Source of the DNA: SHVZ01 sp044223515
Lineage (GTDB): Bacteria > Pseudomonadota > Alphaproteobacteria > SHVZ01
Reading direction: 5' to 3'
NCBI GenBank assembly: GCA_044223515.1
Contig: JBGALV010000002.1
Coordinates: 1 to 64,000 of the forward strand
Length of the DNA: 64,000 nt
Both the position numbers and the translations under genes were made by a program. The notes under the pieces were generated by a model. It was given only the letters and a program-made list of their open reading frames with translations, searched no databases and was not told the DNA's origin. Numbering within the stretch: position 1 is the first letter of the stretch; the number at the start of each line of letters is the position of its first letter. Positions 19,363 to 28,293 of the stretch are shown here, piece by piece.

Positions 19363-20151
19363 ATGAAACTCGACTTCACCGACAAGAAGGTCGTGATCAC
19401 CGGCGCCGCCGGCATCATCGGCCGCCGCATCGCCACCGACTTCGCCGCGGCCGGCGCCCTCCTCTGCCTCTCGGACAACCGGGCGAAGAAGCTGACCTCG
19501 CTGCCGAAGGAGCTGGGCCTCAAGAAAGGCCGCTACCTCACGCACGCGACCGAGCTGACCGACGCCAAGTCGATCGCCAAGCTGGCCCAGCTGGTCGCGA
19601 AGGAGTGGAAGGCCCCCGATATCGTCGTCAACAATGCCGGCGTCTATCACCGTACGGGCTCGGTCCTGAAGATCTCGAACGAAGCCTATGACGAGATGAT
19701 GGACGTGAACCTCAGGGCCCCCTTCCTGATCTCGCGCGACATGGCCAACTTGATGGTCAAGGCCAAGGTGAAAGGCTCGATCATCAACATCTCGTCGGGC
19801 GCCGCCCGCCGCATGGGCATGGGGTCGGTTCCCTACTGCACCTCGAAGACGGCGATCGATCGGCTGACCAAGGGCTTCGCGCTCGAGCTGGCGCCACTCG
19901 GCATCCGCGTCAACGCGGTCGAGCCCGGCTTCGCCGCCGGCAGCGAGGTGAGCCTGCTGACCGACGAGTACGTGAAGGCGATGGAGGCGCGGATCCCGAT
20001 GGGCCGCTCGTCGGGCCCGCACGACGCACCGAACGCGATCCTATTCCTCTGCTCGGCGGCGGCCGGCTTCATCACCGGCGCCACCGTCGCGGTCGACGGC
20101 GGCAACTCGATCGGCACCTTCAATCCCGACTTCTACAAGAAGAAGGCCTGA
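19363..20151 (+). CDS. SDR-family oxidoreductase
   Basis: The 262-residue Rossmann-fold protein has the cofactor motif TGAAGIIGRRIA, NNAG at about 89-92, catalytic Ser in NISSGAARRM, the active-site YCTSK and the C-terminal ITGATVAVDGG, all typical of classical short-chain dehydrogenases. It probably interconverts an alcohol and a ketone using NAD(P)H. A GAGGA site lies 7 bp before ATG. It sits inside a transporter operon, between permease and ATPase genes, so it may act on the imported compound or a breakdown product. Confidence 0.88.
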   Translation: MKLDFTDKKVVITGAAGIIGRRIATDFAAAGALLCLSDNRAKKLTSLPKELGLKKGRYLTHATELTDAKSIAKLAQLVAKEWKAPDIVVNNAGVYHRTGSVLKISNEAYDEMMDVNLRAPFLISRDMANLMVKAKVKGSIINISSGAARRMGMGSVPYCTSKTAIDRLTKGFALELAPLGIRVNAVEPGFAAGSEVSLLTDEYVKAMEARIPMGRSSGPHDAPNAILFLCSAAAGFITGATVAVDGGNSIGTFNPDFYKKKA

Positions 20152-20155
20152 GCCT

Positions 20156-21031
20156 ATGTTCAAGTTCGCCACCGAGTACGAATGGCCGAAGGGCTACACC
20201 TCGGCCTGCGTCTTTTCAGCAGACGTCGACGGCGAAAGTCCGTGGATCTGGCGGAACCGTGGCAAGAAAGTCGAGACGCTCGGCGAGATCGAGCAGCGCC
20301 GGTTCGGTCCCCGCGTGGGCCTTTCGCGCATCCTCGGGCTCTGCGACGAGTTCGGGATCAAGGGCAGCTTCTATACGCCGGCCTGGATCGCCGACACCTA
20401 TCGGGAGATCCTGCCGGCGATCGCCAGGGGCGGACATGAGGCGGCAGCCCACGGCTACTACCACGAGCGTGTCGACGAGCTTGACGAGACCGCCAACGAC
20501 AAGATCCTTCATCACACCATCAAGGTGTTCAAGTCGCAGCTCGGCAAGGCGCCGGTCGGCTACCGCTCGCCGTCCTGGGAACTGACGCCGGCGGTGCATC
20601 GCTGCCTGCGCAAGCGTAAGTTTCTTTACGACAGCTCGCTCATGGGCATGGACGTCCCCTATTCGCTCGACGGCCTGCCCGAGATCCCGGTGCAGTGGTT
20701 CATCGACGACGCGCCCTATTTCCGCTACGTCGGCGGCCCGATGGACAAGACGCCGCCGGCCAACCCGAACGTGGTGGTCGACGGTTGGATGGAAGAGTTC
20801 GAGGCGACGCGCGAGTTCGGCAGCCTCTTCATGATCACGATCCATCCCTGGATTTCCGGCCGCGGTCAGCGCATCCGGATGCTCAGGAAACTGCTGACCA
20901 AGGTCTGCAACACCCGCGGCGTCTGGATCACCACGGCCGAGGAGATCGCCCGCCATCATCGGAAGTCGGTCAACGCCAAGAAGTTCGCGATGAAGCTGAA
21001 GACCGTCAGCACGGATATTTCGCTGCCCTGA
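20156..21031 (+). CDS. polysaccharide deacetylase (CE4)-family protein, possible cyclic-imide hydrolase
   Basis: The 291-residue protein has a NodB-type fold: metal Asp in FSADVDGES (Asp23/Asp25), AAAHGYYHE with His99 and His103, GYRSPSW, and a C-terminal MITIHPW. It resembles the HpPgdA/PuuE-like branch, which lacks a signal peptide, as here, and acts on small cyclic amides as well as sugars. From memory, the cyclic-imide hydrolase of Blastobacter is a similar-sized member, so an imide or ureide ring-opening role fits the transporter context better than cell-wall editing. This is inference. It overlaps the next ATPase gene by 1 bp (TGATG). Confidence 0.85.
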   Translation: MFKFATEYEWPKGYTSACVFSADVDGESPWIWRNRGKKVETLGEIEQRRFGPRVGLSRILGLCDEFGIKGSFYTPAWIADTYREILPAIARGGHEAAAHGYYHERVDELDETANDKILHHTIKVFKSQLGKAPVGYRSPSWELTPAVHRCLRKRKFLYDSSLMGMDVPYSLDGLPEIPVQWFIDDAPYFRYVGGPMDKTPPANPNVVVDGWMEEFEATREFGSLFMITIHPWISGRGQRIRMLRKLLTKVCNTRGVWITTAEEIARHHRKSVNAKKFAMKLKTVSTDISLP

Positions 21032-22008
21032 TGACGACAGACGCGCCGCTCCTTACCGTCGAGAACCTCACCGTCATGATCGGCGGTGCGGCGGTGGTCG
21101 ACCATGTCTCCTTCGCCGTCGGCAAGAGCCAGGTTGTCGCCATCGTCGGCGAGAGCGGTTGCGGCAAGTCGATGACGGCTTTCGCGCTGATGGACCTGCT
21201 GCCGGCGGCGGCCAAGCGCACCGGCGGCACGATCGATCTCGGCGGAACGCTGCTGCACGGCCTGAACGAGGCCGGCATGCGGAAGCTCCGCGGCAAGGAG
21301 ATGTCGATCATCTTCCAGGAGCCGGTGGCCGCGCTCGACCCGCTGATGACCGTCGGCGACCAGCTGATCGAGGCGATCCGCGCGCATCACGATCTCGACA
21401 AGGACCAGGCGCTCGGCCGCGCCAAGGCGTTGCTGGAGAGCGTCGGAATCACCGATGCCGAGCTTCGCCTGAAACAGTATCCGTTCGAGCTCTCCGGCGG
21501 CATGTGCCAGCGCGTGATGATCGCGGGCGCGCTTGGCAGCGAGCCACGTCTCCTGATCGCCGACGAACCGACGACCGCCCTCGACGTTACGATCCAGGCG
21601 CAGATCCTGGAGCTGATCAAGCAGCGCCGGGCGGAGATCGGCGCCAGCGTGATCCTGATCACCCACGACATGGGCGTCGTCGCCGACATGGCCGACCGCG
21701 TGCTGGTCATGTATGCCGGCCGCATCGTCGAGGATGCGGATGCCTTCGACCTCTTCGGCCGGCCGCGCCACCCCTATACCGAGGCGCTGCTCCGCAGCGT
21801 GCCTCGCCTCGACGACCAGCCCGGCACGCGTCTTCCCGTGATCGAGGGCGCGGTGCCGCGCCCCGGCAGCCATATCGGCGGCTGCCGCTTCGCCAGCCGC
21901 TGCCCTCTGGTCATCGACAAGTGCCGGGCCGAAGAGCCGGGCCTGCTGCCGATCGACGGCGGCAAGCGCCGCGCCGCCTGCTGGCGGCACGAGGAGGTCG
22001 GCCTATGA
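21031..22008 (+). CDS. ABC transporter ATP-binding protein, DppD/OppD type
   Basis: The 325-residue ATPase has Walker A GESGCGKSM, Q-loop IIFQEP, signature LSGGMCQRV, Walker B LLIADEPT and switch His in ITHD. The C-terminal Cys-containing oligopeptide-transporter extension (GGCRFASRCPLVIDKC) may bind an Fe-S cluster, as shown for some DppD proteins. ATG 21031 overlaps the deacetylase stop. It pairs with the DppF-type ATPase that follows. Confidence 0.93.
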   Translation: MTTDAPLLTVENLTVMIGGAAVVDHVSFAVGKSQVVAIVGESGCGKSMTAFALMDLLPAAAKRTGGTIDLGGTLLHGLNEAGMRKLRGKEMSIIFQEPVAALDPLMTVGDQLIEAIRAHHDLDKDQALGRAKALLESVGITDAELRLKQYPFELSGGMCQRVMIAGALGSEPRLLIADEPTTALDVTIQAQILELIKQRRAEIGASVILITHDMGVVADMADRVLVMYAGRIVEDADAFDLFGRPRHPYTEALLRSVPRLDDQPGTRLPVIEGAVPRPGSHIGGCRFASRCPLVIDKCRAEEPGLLPIDGGKRRAACWRHEEVGL

Positions 22009-22991
22009 CCGGCACCGTGCCCGACGAGCTTCTCGGCCTCACCAACCTCGCCGTCCACTTCGCCGGAAGAGCGAACTGGCGCGGACGCCGGCCGCCGCCG
22101 GTGCGCGCCGTCGACGGCGTCACCTTCTCGGTCGGTCGCAAGGAGACCCTGGGCCTCGTCGGCGAGAGCGGCTGCGGCAAGTCGACCCTCGGCAACGCCG
22201 TGCTCCGCCTCGTCCATCCGACCGCAGGCCAGATCCGCTTCGACGGCCGGGACGTGTCTCGGCTGGACAGCGAGGAGCTCAGGGATCTTCGCCGCGACGT
22301 CCAGATGATCTTCCAGGATCCCTACTCCGCTCTGAACCCGAAAATCCGGATCGGCGAGAGCATCGGCGAGCCGCTCCTGGCCCACGGGGTCGCCGAAGGC
22401 AAGGCACTCGCCGACCAGGTGAGCGAGCTGCTGCATCTCGTGGGATTGCCGCCCGACCGCGCGTCGCGCTACCCGCATGAGTTCTCGGGCGGCCAGCGCC
22501 AGCGTCTCGTCATCGCCCGCGCGCTGGCGCTCAAGCCGAAGCTGATCGTCTGCGACGAGCCGGTCTCGGCGCTGGACGTCTCGATCCGCTCGCAGATCCT
22601 GAACTTGCTGATGGAATTCCAGCAGAAGCTGGGACTCTCCTACCTCTTCATCTCGCACGATCTGTCGGTGGTTCGGCACATCAGCCACCGGGTCGCGGTG
22701 ATGTACCTGGGCCGCGTCGTCGAGCTGGCGCCGCGCGACAACCTGTTCCGCGAGCCGCTCCATCCCTATACCGAGGCGCTGATCTCGGCGATCCCGCTCC
22801 CCGATCCGGCGGCACAAAGGAAGCGTACGCGGATCATCCTGAAGGGCGAGCTGCCGAAGCCGACGGCCCCTCCGCCGGGCTGCCCCTTCCATACGCGCTG
22901 TCCGATCGCGGTGCCGATGTGCCGCGAGAGCGTGCCGCCGCTGGAGCAGAAGCGGCCCGGGCACTGGGCCGCTTGCCACCTCCGCTCCTAG
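22005..22991 (+). CDS. ABC transporter ATP-binding protein, DppF/OppF type
   Basis: The 328-residue ATPase has Walker A GESGCGKST, MIFQDPYSALNP, signature FSGGQRQR, Walker B LIVCDEPVSALD and ISHD, plus the C-terminal CPFHTRCPIAVPMC extension. It starts within the stop of the DppD-type gene (ATGA). It closes the operon, which contains every part of an importer: binding protein, two permeases and two ATPases. A convergent dioxygenase gene ends 3 bp beyond. Confidence 0.93.
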   Translation: MTGTVPDELLGLTNLAVHFAGRANWRGRRPPPVRAVDGVTFSVGRKETLGLVGESGCGKSTLGNAVLRLVHPTAGQIRFDGRDVSRLDSEELRDLRRDVQMIFQDPYSALNPKIRIGESIGEPLLAHGVAEGKALADQVSELLHLVGLPPDRASRYPHEFSGGQRQRLVIARALALKPKLIVCDEPVSALDVSIRSQILNLLMEFQQKLGLSYLFISHDLSVVRHISHRVAVMYLGRVVELAPRDNLFREPLHPYTEALISAIPLPDPAAQRKRTRIILKGELPKPTAPPPGCPFHTRCPIAVPMCRESVPPLEQKRPGHWAACHLRS

Positions 22992-22994
22992 ACG

Positions 22995-24020
22995 TCAGTG
23001 CGGCAGGTGGTCGCCGCGCCAATGACCGCCACGGATCTCGCCTGAGCCGGTACGCCCGTAGAGCGTCTTGAAGCTGTCGGGCAGCGGCCGGCTGTTCGGC
23101 GTCGAGAGCCAGACGCGCAACAGGTGACGAGTCTGCTCCTCGGTGTTGCCGTCGGCGAACTCGGTTCGCGAGTGCAGCAGGGTGTGGTTGGTGAACCACT
23201 CGATATCGCCGGGCTGCATCGCAAAGTAGAGGCAGGTCTCCTCGGCGATCGCGGCATGCAGGTCAATCGCCTCGAACTGCTCGGGCGACGCGCGTGGCAC
23301 TTCCGGAAACTCCTGGGCGGCACGAACCAGCCGGCGCGAGATGTGCGAGGCGAAGTGGCCATCCTTCATGCCGAACACCGGCATCGTGTAGTAGCGGGGT
23401 TCGCCGGGACGCTCCTCGGTATTGCGCGAACTGTGATAGGGCTGGAACAAGAGTTCCAGCAGGTCCGGGCGGCGCCTCAGCATCTCGTTGTGGATCGTGA
23501 TCGAGCTCGCGATCTTGCTGACGCCACCGGAGCGCGCCGTCCGCATGCACATCAGCGCGGTGATGTCGGCGGTGTCGGTATGGAACATCAACTCCGCGTT
23601 GGTGCGGTTGCCGCGCGAGAAGTTGGTACCAGGCTTGTCGCCGAAGTTCCGGACGTCGTCGAACTTGTTCGACTGCTGGGCGAAGGGAACAGCGGTGCCG
23701 AGATAGAGGCTCATGCCCCAGAACATCTGGCGCAGCTCGTCCTTGGAATAGCGCATCCCGTCGATGCCGCGCATCAGGACGAAGCCGGTGCCGTTCTCGA
23801 CCTCCTCGCCGACCATGCGGAGCTGATCCGCCGCCTGGTCGAGCAGAAAGTCCTTCTTGGTCGCCTCATAAAGCGGCACGCCGCGTGCCATGACGCCTTT
23901 GGTCGCGCGATCGATCTCGTCGAGCGCACCGGGGGTCAGGTTCCGGATCCAGTCGTTGCGGCGCGCGAGATCCGCGCCGTACCAGGCCGCCGGGGAGGAA
24001 ATGGGCTGGCGGGTCGTCAT
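22995..24020 (-). CDS. TauD/TfdA-family 2-oxoglutarate-dependent dioxygenase
   Basis: The 341-residue protein has the Fe(II) motif His147-x-Asp149 in MFHTDTADI and the distal segment TNHTLLHSRTEF (His279 or His283) followed by HLLRVW, whose Arg would bind 2-oxoglutarate. It resembles the family of longer TauD-like enzymes acting on unknown small molecules rather than true taurine dioxygenase. It is transcribed away from the next binding protein gene, with a 156-bp shared upstream region. Confidence 0.85.
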   Translation of the reverse strand: MTTRQPISSPAAWYGADLARRNDWIRNLTPGALDEIDRATKGVMARGVPLYEATKKDFLLDQAADQLRMVGEEVENGTGFVLMRGIDGMRYSKDELRQMFWGMSLYLGTAVPFAQQSNKFDDVRNFGDKPGTNFSRGNRTNAELMFHTDTADITALMCMRTARSGGVSKIASSITIHNEMLRRRPDLLELLFQPYHSSRNTEERPGEPRYYTMPVFGMKDGHFASHISRRLVRAAQEFPEVPRASPEQFEAIDLHAAIAEETCLYFAMQPGDIEWFTNHTLLHSRTEFADGNTEEQTRHLLRVWLSTPNSRPLPDSFKTLYGRTGSGEIRGGHWRGDHLPH

Positions 24021-24176
24021 AGTGGTCTCCGCTGCTGATCGGCTGATAAGTCATTCTTGCAGATTTGCCGCCAACCGATAAGCTTTCCTAAGTGAAAACT
24101 TTGCCGGTCGTGCGGTCGCTTTGCGACACAACCGGACAGGGAAGCAACCTCGACCAACGCAATGCGGGAGAAGCAG

Positions 24177-25871
24177 ATGACTGCAAAGAAGCCGCTCAAA
24201 GCTTTGCTGGCGCTCGGTGCCGGCGTATTGGCGCTGACGTCCCTGCAACCGGAGGCGCGCGCTGCCGGCGACCGGGTCCGCTCGATCGAACTGACCGCGG
24301 ACAACAAGGCCGCCAACCCGAACGCGAACCAGGCGGCCTATCTGCTCGCCGACATGTGGAAAAAGCTCGGCCTCGACGTGAAGGTGAAGGAGCTTCCCTA
24401 CAAGCAGAAGCTCGACACGGTGTATTTCGACCGCAGCACCTGCGAGGGTGCAGCCTGCTTCGACATGGCGATGTGGTCGATCGTCGGCCGGCCCGAGCGG
24501 TCGGATCCGGACGAGGTGATCTACAACCTCTTCCACTCCTCAACGGGCGCCAAAGGCTACAACTACCCGGGCTACGCCAATCCCGAGTACGACAAGTACG
24601 CCGCCGGCCAGCAGGTCGAGACCGACCAGGCGAAGCGCCGCGAGATGGTGCACAAGGCGCAGGAGGTCCAGGCCAACGACCCCTCCTACATCTTCTTCGT
24701 CAACCCGATCGTGAACTACGCAATCCGCAAGGACGTATTCGACGAAAAGACCGCGGTCGAGCAGTCCGGCCTCGGCATCCTCAACTTCTGGACTCATATC
24801 GGCCTGACGCCGATCGGAGCCAAGAAGGACATCATCCTCAATACCTCGGACAACCTGCTGAACCTCGTGCCGATGGCGATCGGCGGCGCGGCCGCTTCCT
24901 GGATCACCGACCTGGTCTGGGACCGGATGATGCGGATCAATCCGAAAGGCCTGCCGGAGCCGTGGGCGGCCGAGTCTTATAAATGGGTCGACGACAAGAC
25001 CATCGACCTCACGCTCCGAGCCGGCATGAAGTGGCATGACGGCAAGCCGGTAACCGTCGACGACGTCGTGTTCACCTTCGGCGAGGTCGGCGCGATGGCG
25101 CCGATGTATGCGCCGTTCCTCACCGTCATCGACAAGGTCGCGAAGACCGGCGACCGCACGGTGCGCATGACGCTCAAGACGCCGTCGGCGCCGTTCCTGA
25201 CCTCGACGCTCGCCAAGGTGAACCTGACCCCGGCGCATATCTGGCGGCCGATCGTCGCTGACCTGAAGGCCAAGGGGCAGACGCTGGACAGCTATCAGCC
25301 GGAAGAGCTGATCGGCTCGGGCCCTTACAAGTTCGTCCACTGGCGCCGCAACGCGGAAGTGCTGCTGACCGCCAACAAGGACCACTGGGCGGCACCCAAG
25401 GCCGAGCGCTGGATCCTCCGCATCGTGCCGAACATGGAGGCGACGCTCGGCATGCTGAAGAACGGCGAGGTCAACTTCCTCAGCGAGTATCGCGGTGATA
25501 ACGACACGCTGGTGCAGCTGGCGAAGGACAATGCCAGCACCATCGCGATCAAGAGCGGCGTCACCATCGGCGTCGAGTACATGGGCTTCAACCTGAAGCG
25601 CATGCCGATGAAGGACCAGGCCTTCCGCAAGGCCCTGTCGCTTGCGACCGACCGTGCGATGCTCGCGGCCGAAGCCTGGAAGGAACAGGCGGTGCCGACC
25701 AACTCGATCGTCTCGACTGTGCTCGAGTACTGGCACAACCCGAACGTCGAGAAGGGCATGTACGACCTGGACAAGGCGAAGCAGGTACTGACCGCCGCCG
25801 GCTACAGCTGGGTCGGTGGGCGTCTCCACTATCCGGACGGCGTCAAGGACACGGTGATGGCGCCCAAGTAG
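24177..25871 (+). CDS. circularly permuted family-5 ABC substrate-binding protein
   Basis: The 564-residue product has an intact signal peptide (LLALGAGVLALTSLQPEARA), but the mature part starts with sequence that is normally C-terminal: RSIELTADNKAANPNANQAA, KLGLDVKVKE, then NYPGYANPEYDKYAAGQQ. The normally N-terminal part follows from about residue 215: ILNTSDNLLNLVPMAIGGAA, KWHDGKPVTVDDVVFTFGEV, GSGPYKFVHW, AFRKALSLATDRAML. It ends at KQVLTAAGYSWVGGRL, where ordinary members would continue into the C-lobe. ATG 24177 has GGGAG 6 bp upstream. It is a lone gene followed by a strong terminator. Confidence 0.85.
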   Translation: MTAKKPLKALLALGAGVLALTSLQPEARAAGDRVRSIELTADNKAANPNANQAAYLLADMWKKLGLDVKVKELPYKQKLDTVYFDRSTCEGAACFDMAMWSIVGRPERSDPDEVIYNLFHSSTGAKGYNYPGYANPEYDKYAAGQQVETDQAKRREMVHKAQEVQANDPSYIFFVNPIVNYAIRKDVFDEKTAVEQSGLGILNFWTHIGLTPIGAKKDIILNTSDNLLNLVPMAIGGAAASWITDLVWDRMMRINPKGLPEPWAAESYKWVDDKTIDLTLRAGMKWHDGKPVTVDDVVFTFGEVGAMAPMYAPFLTVIDKVAKTGDRTVRMTLKTPSAPFLTSTLAKVNLTPAHIWRPIVADLKAKGQTLDSYQPEELIGSGPYKFVHWRRNAEVLLTANKDHWAAPKAERWILRIVPNMEATLGMLKNGEVNFLSEYRGDNDTLVQLAKDNASTIAIKSGVTIGVEYMGFNLKRMPMKDQAFRKALSLATDRAMLAAEAWKEQAVPTNSIVSTVLEYWHNPNVEKGMYDLDKAKQVLTAAGYSWVGGRLHYPDGVKDTVMAPK

Positions 25872-25893
25872 GCGCCTGGCCTCGAAAGCAAAA

Positions 25894-25926
25894 GGGCGGG
25901 AACCTCGGTTCCCGCCCTTCTTTTTT
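25894..25926. terminator. strong bidirectional rho-independent terminator
   Basis: GGGCGGGAAC (25894-25903) pairs with GTTCCCGCCC (25908-25917), followed by TTCTTTTTT; the opposite strand has a shorter T run. It lies between the permuted binding protein gene and the convergent M14-type gene and serves both. Confidence 0.9.
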
Positions 25927-25938
25927 CAGGCGCCTCGA

Positions 25939-26855
25939 TCAGGCGAAGTGCCGGCCCTTCTTCGGCTTGGCACCGGGCAGCTTCTCGGCGCCGTCGAGGT
26001 CGCCGACCATGTACGAGAAGTCGCCGGGCTCGACCAGGTTCGGCGTCAGGTGCGAGAGGATCATGACGCCCCGCTTGATCGGGCTCCTGATCGTCTCGAG
26101 CGTCTTGGCGCCGGTGCCTCGGTATAGAGGAAGCCGCCCTGGGTGTTATAGATCGTCGGCAGCACGCCGAGCACGGTCTGCTGGATCGGTGGCGTCGGCC
26201 GGCTGGTGTCCATCTTCAGTTGCCGCATCATGTTCTTGATGCCCTCGACGCCGCGGTCGATGAAGGGCCGCTGGTCGACGACGCCGCCGCCGAGCTCGAT
26301 CGTCACTGACGGAACGCCCCGCGCCGTGGTCACCGCCTTGGACGTCCCGTTGAACACCGGGCCCGCGCGGTCCGCCATCGGGCGGAACAGGAAGCGGGTG
26401 CCGAAGGCGCGCGACAGCTCGAGGTCGTTGTGGACGTAGGTGTAGTCGACGGTCGGCCGGTCGGTCCCAGTGTGATAGTCGATGTAGGCCTCGACGTGAT
26501 CGAGGAACTCCGACTTCACCTTGGCCGCGAGCAGGTCGGTGAACATGCCGTTGGCCTTGCCCGGGAACACCCGGTTCAGGTTGCCGCCGTCGACCGGCGA
26601 CGTCCGCTTGTTGGCCTGGAAGGCAACCGGGTTGGTGACCGGCATCAGCCAAAGCCGGCCGCGGAAGTTGCCGTCGGCGTAATACTTGGCGATCTCGCGG
26701 ATGACGTAGGAGCCGGTCGGCTCGTTGCCATGGATCGCGCCGGAGATGCCGAGCAGCGGCCCCTTCCCCTTCTTGCCGACGATCTCGTGGATGTAGAGGC
26801 AGATCTCTTCGCCACTGGCGAAGTGAGCCACCGGAATGCGACGCATCTTGGTCAT
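25939..26855 (-). pseudogene. succinylglutamate desuccinylase/aspartoacylase-family hydrolase, frameshifted near 3' end
   Basis: The frame from ATG 26855 encodes a zinc hydrolase of the AstE/AspA group: AIHGNEPTG (His42, Glu45), NLNRVFPG, IDYHTGTD and TIELGGG. That frame ends early at 26061 after FLYTEAPAP. Family-like sequence continues in another frame (TLETIRSPIKRGVMILSHL... to KKGRHFA) and stops at 25939. One missing base near 26113-26120, where ACCGAGGCACCGG lacks one C or G, explains this. It may be a sequencing error, in which case the gene is intact. Such enzymes remove acyl groups from amino acids. A purine-rich site precedes the start. Confidence 0.8.
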
Positions 26856-26877
26856 CGGCGAAGTCCCCCTCTAGGTC

Positions 26878-27579
26878 TCAGGATTTCTTGCGGGCAGCGA
26901 GGCGGGCGGCGTGCTCGGCTTCGGCCGCTTCCTTGATCTTGGATGTGATGCCGACCCGATCGGACTGGCGCTCGCCCTTGCGCAGGCGCTCGAAGCCGTC
27001 GGGCTGCTTCGCCTGGCGGCCGAGCGCCATCTCCGCGAGGTATCGGACATCGCCCGGCGGCAGAGCGATCACGCCGCTTTCGTCGGCAAGGATGGCGTAG
27101 CCCGGCAGGATCGCCGCCCCGCCGACGCAGACGGGCACGTTGATGGCGCCGCCGAGGCCGTACGGATGACAGGTGATCGGCGAGAAGCCGCGCAGCCATC
27201 CGGGAAAGTCGAACTCGCGGAACCGCGAGGCGCCGGTCGACGGGCCGTCGATCACGACGCCGACCGCCCCGGTGAGCTTGGCCGCCAGGGTCGTGCCGCC
27301 GCCCCAGCAGGAATTGTGGTTGTCGCCGAGCCGGTCGATGATCAGGAAGTCGCCCGGCCGCAGCAGGTTGAGCGAATAGGAGACGATGCCGGAGTCGGCG
27401 CCAGGGCACGCGACTGTGACGGCCGTGCCGACGACGCGGCGCTCCGGCATCACCGGCTTGATCGAGCCGTGCACGCAGCCCCATTCGCGGTGATGGCCGA
27501 TCGATTCCGTGCGGCAGCGCGACAGAAGCTCGAGCAGGTCGGGCGCGACCTGCGGCGGCATCTCGTTGATCTCGTACAT
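26878..27579 (-). CDS. RraA-like family protein (tandem copy 2)
   Basis: The 233-residue protein has the RraA/4-hydroxy-4-methyl-2-oxoglutarate aldolase fold (VHGSIKPVMPERRVVGTAVT, GDFLIIDRLGDNHNSCWGGG, GVVIDGPSTG). The usual catalytic Arg-Asp after the IDG motif is replaced by Pro-Ser-Thr. The C-terminus is charged (EAEHAARLAARKKS). It is a close paralogue of the gene 5 bp upstream. ATG 27579 is chosen since similarity begins there. Product unknown; a lyase, isomerase or binding role is possible. Confidence 0.85.
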   Translation of the reverse strand: MYEINEMPPQVAPDLLELLSRCRTESIGHHREWGCVHGSIKPVMPERRVVGTAVTVACPGADSGIVSYSLNLLRPGDFLIIDRLGDNHNSCWGGGTTLAAKLTGAVGVVIDGPSTGASRFREFDFPGWLRGFSPITCHPYGLGGAINVPVCVGGAAILPGYAILADESGVIALPPGDVRYLAEMALGRQAKQPDGFERLRKGERQSDRVGITSKIKEAAEAEHAARLAARKKS

Positions 27580-27584
27580 TGCGC

Positions 27585-28283
27585 CTAGCCCTTCTTCTTC
27601 CGTCCGCGCGCGTCGTCCTCGGCAGCCGTGGCCTTGAGGATCTTCGGGCCGAGCCCGGAGATCTCGGCGATCTTTTCTCCCGCCCTCAGCCGCTGATGCA
27701 TGGCGGGATAACCCGCCTGCCGCTTGATCGCGCCTTCGGCTAGGTAGCGCACGTCCTCCGGCGGCAGCGCGATCACGCCGCTCTCGTCGGCGAGGATGGC
27801 ATAGCCCGGCAGGATCGCCGCTCCGCCAACGCAGACCGGCACGTTGATGGCGCCGCCGAGGCCGTAGGGATGACAGGTGATCGGCGAGTAGCCTCGGGTC
27901 CAGGCCGGCAAATCGAACTCGCGGAACTTGGACGAGCCGGTCGACGGGCCGTCGATGACGACGGCGGCGGCGCCTGCGACCTTTGCCGCCAGGGTCGTTC
28001 CGGCCCCCCAGCAGGCATTGTGGTTGTCGCCGAGCCGGTCGATTACCAGCACGTCGCCCGGCCGGAGCAACCCGGTCGCGTAGGAAACGATTCCGGAGTC
28101 GTTGCCCGGACAGGCAACGGTGACGGCGGTACCGGCGACCTTCCGCTCCGGCATGACCGGAGCGATAGATCCATGCACGTTGCCCCACTCGCGGTAGTGG
28201 CCGATCGACTCCGTCCGGATCTGCAGCAGCAGGTCGAGCAGTTCCTGGTCGACCTGCGGCGGCATCCCGTTGATCTCGAACAT
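27585..28283 (-). CDS. RraA-like family protein (tandem copy 1)
   Basis: The 232-residue protein shares most of its length with the downstream copy (MPPQVDQELLDLLLQIRTES, GTAVTVACPGNDSGIVSY, GGAINVPVCVGGAAILPGYA). It also has IDGPSTGSSKF where aldolase members carry Arg-Asp. Copies differ most in the last 40 residues (here LRAGEKIAEISGLGPKILKA). The operon order SDR, RraA-1, RraA-2, then M14 hydrolase (all minus strand, gaps 5-22 bp) suggests a shared degradative pathway. Confidence 0.86.
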   Translation of the reverse strand: MFEINGMPPQVDQELLDLLLQIRTESIGHYREWGNVHGSIAPVMPERKVAGTAVTVACPGNDSGIVSYATGLLRPGDVLVIDRLGDNHNACWGAGTTLAAKVAGAAAVVIDGPSTGSSKFREFDLPAWTRGYSPITCHPYGLGGAINVPVCVGGAAILPGYAILADESGVIALPPEDVRYLAEGAIKRQAGYPAMHQRLRAGEKIAEISGLGPKILKATAAEDDARGRKKKG

Positions 28284-28293
28284 CGCCGACCTC

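Noticed and set aside
22005..22008. Apparent 610-residue fusion of the two ATPases
   Set aside because: The long frame upstream of 22005 is a shadow of the DppD-type gene; ATG at the ATGA overlap gives a normal DppF-type protein.
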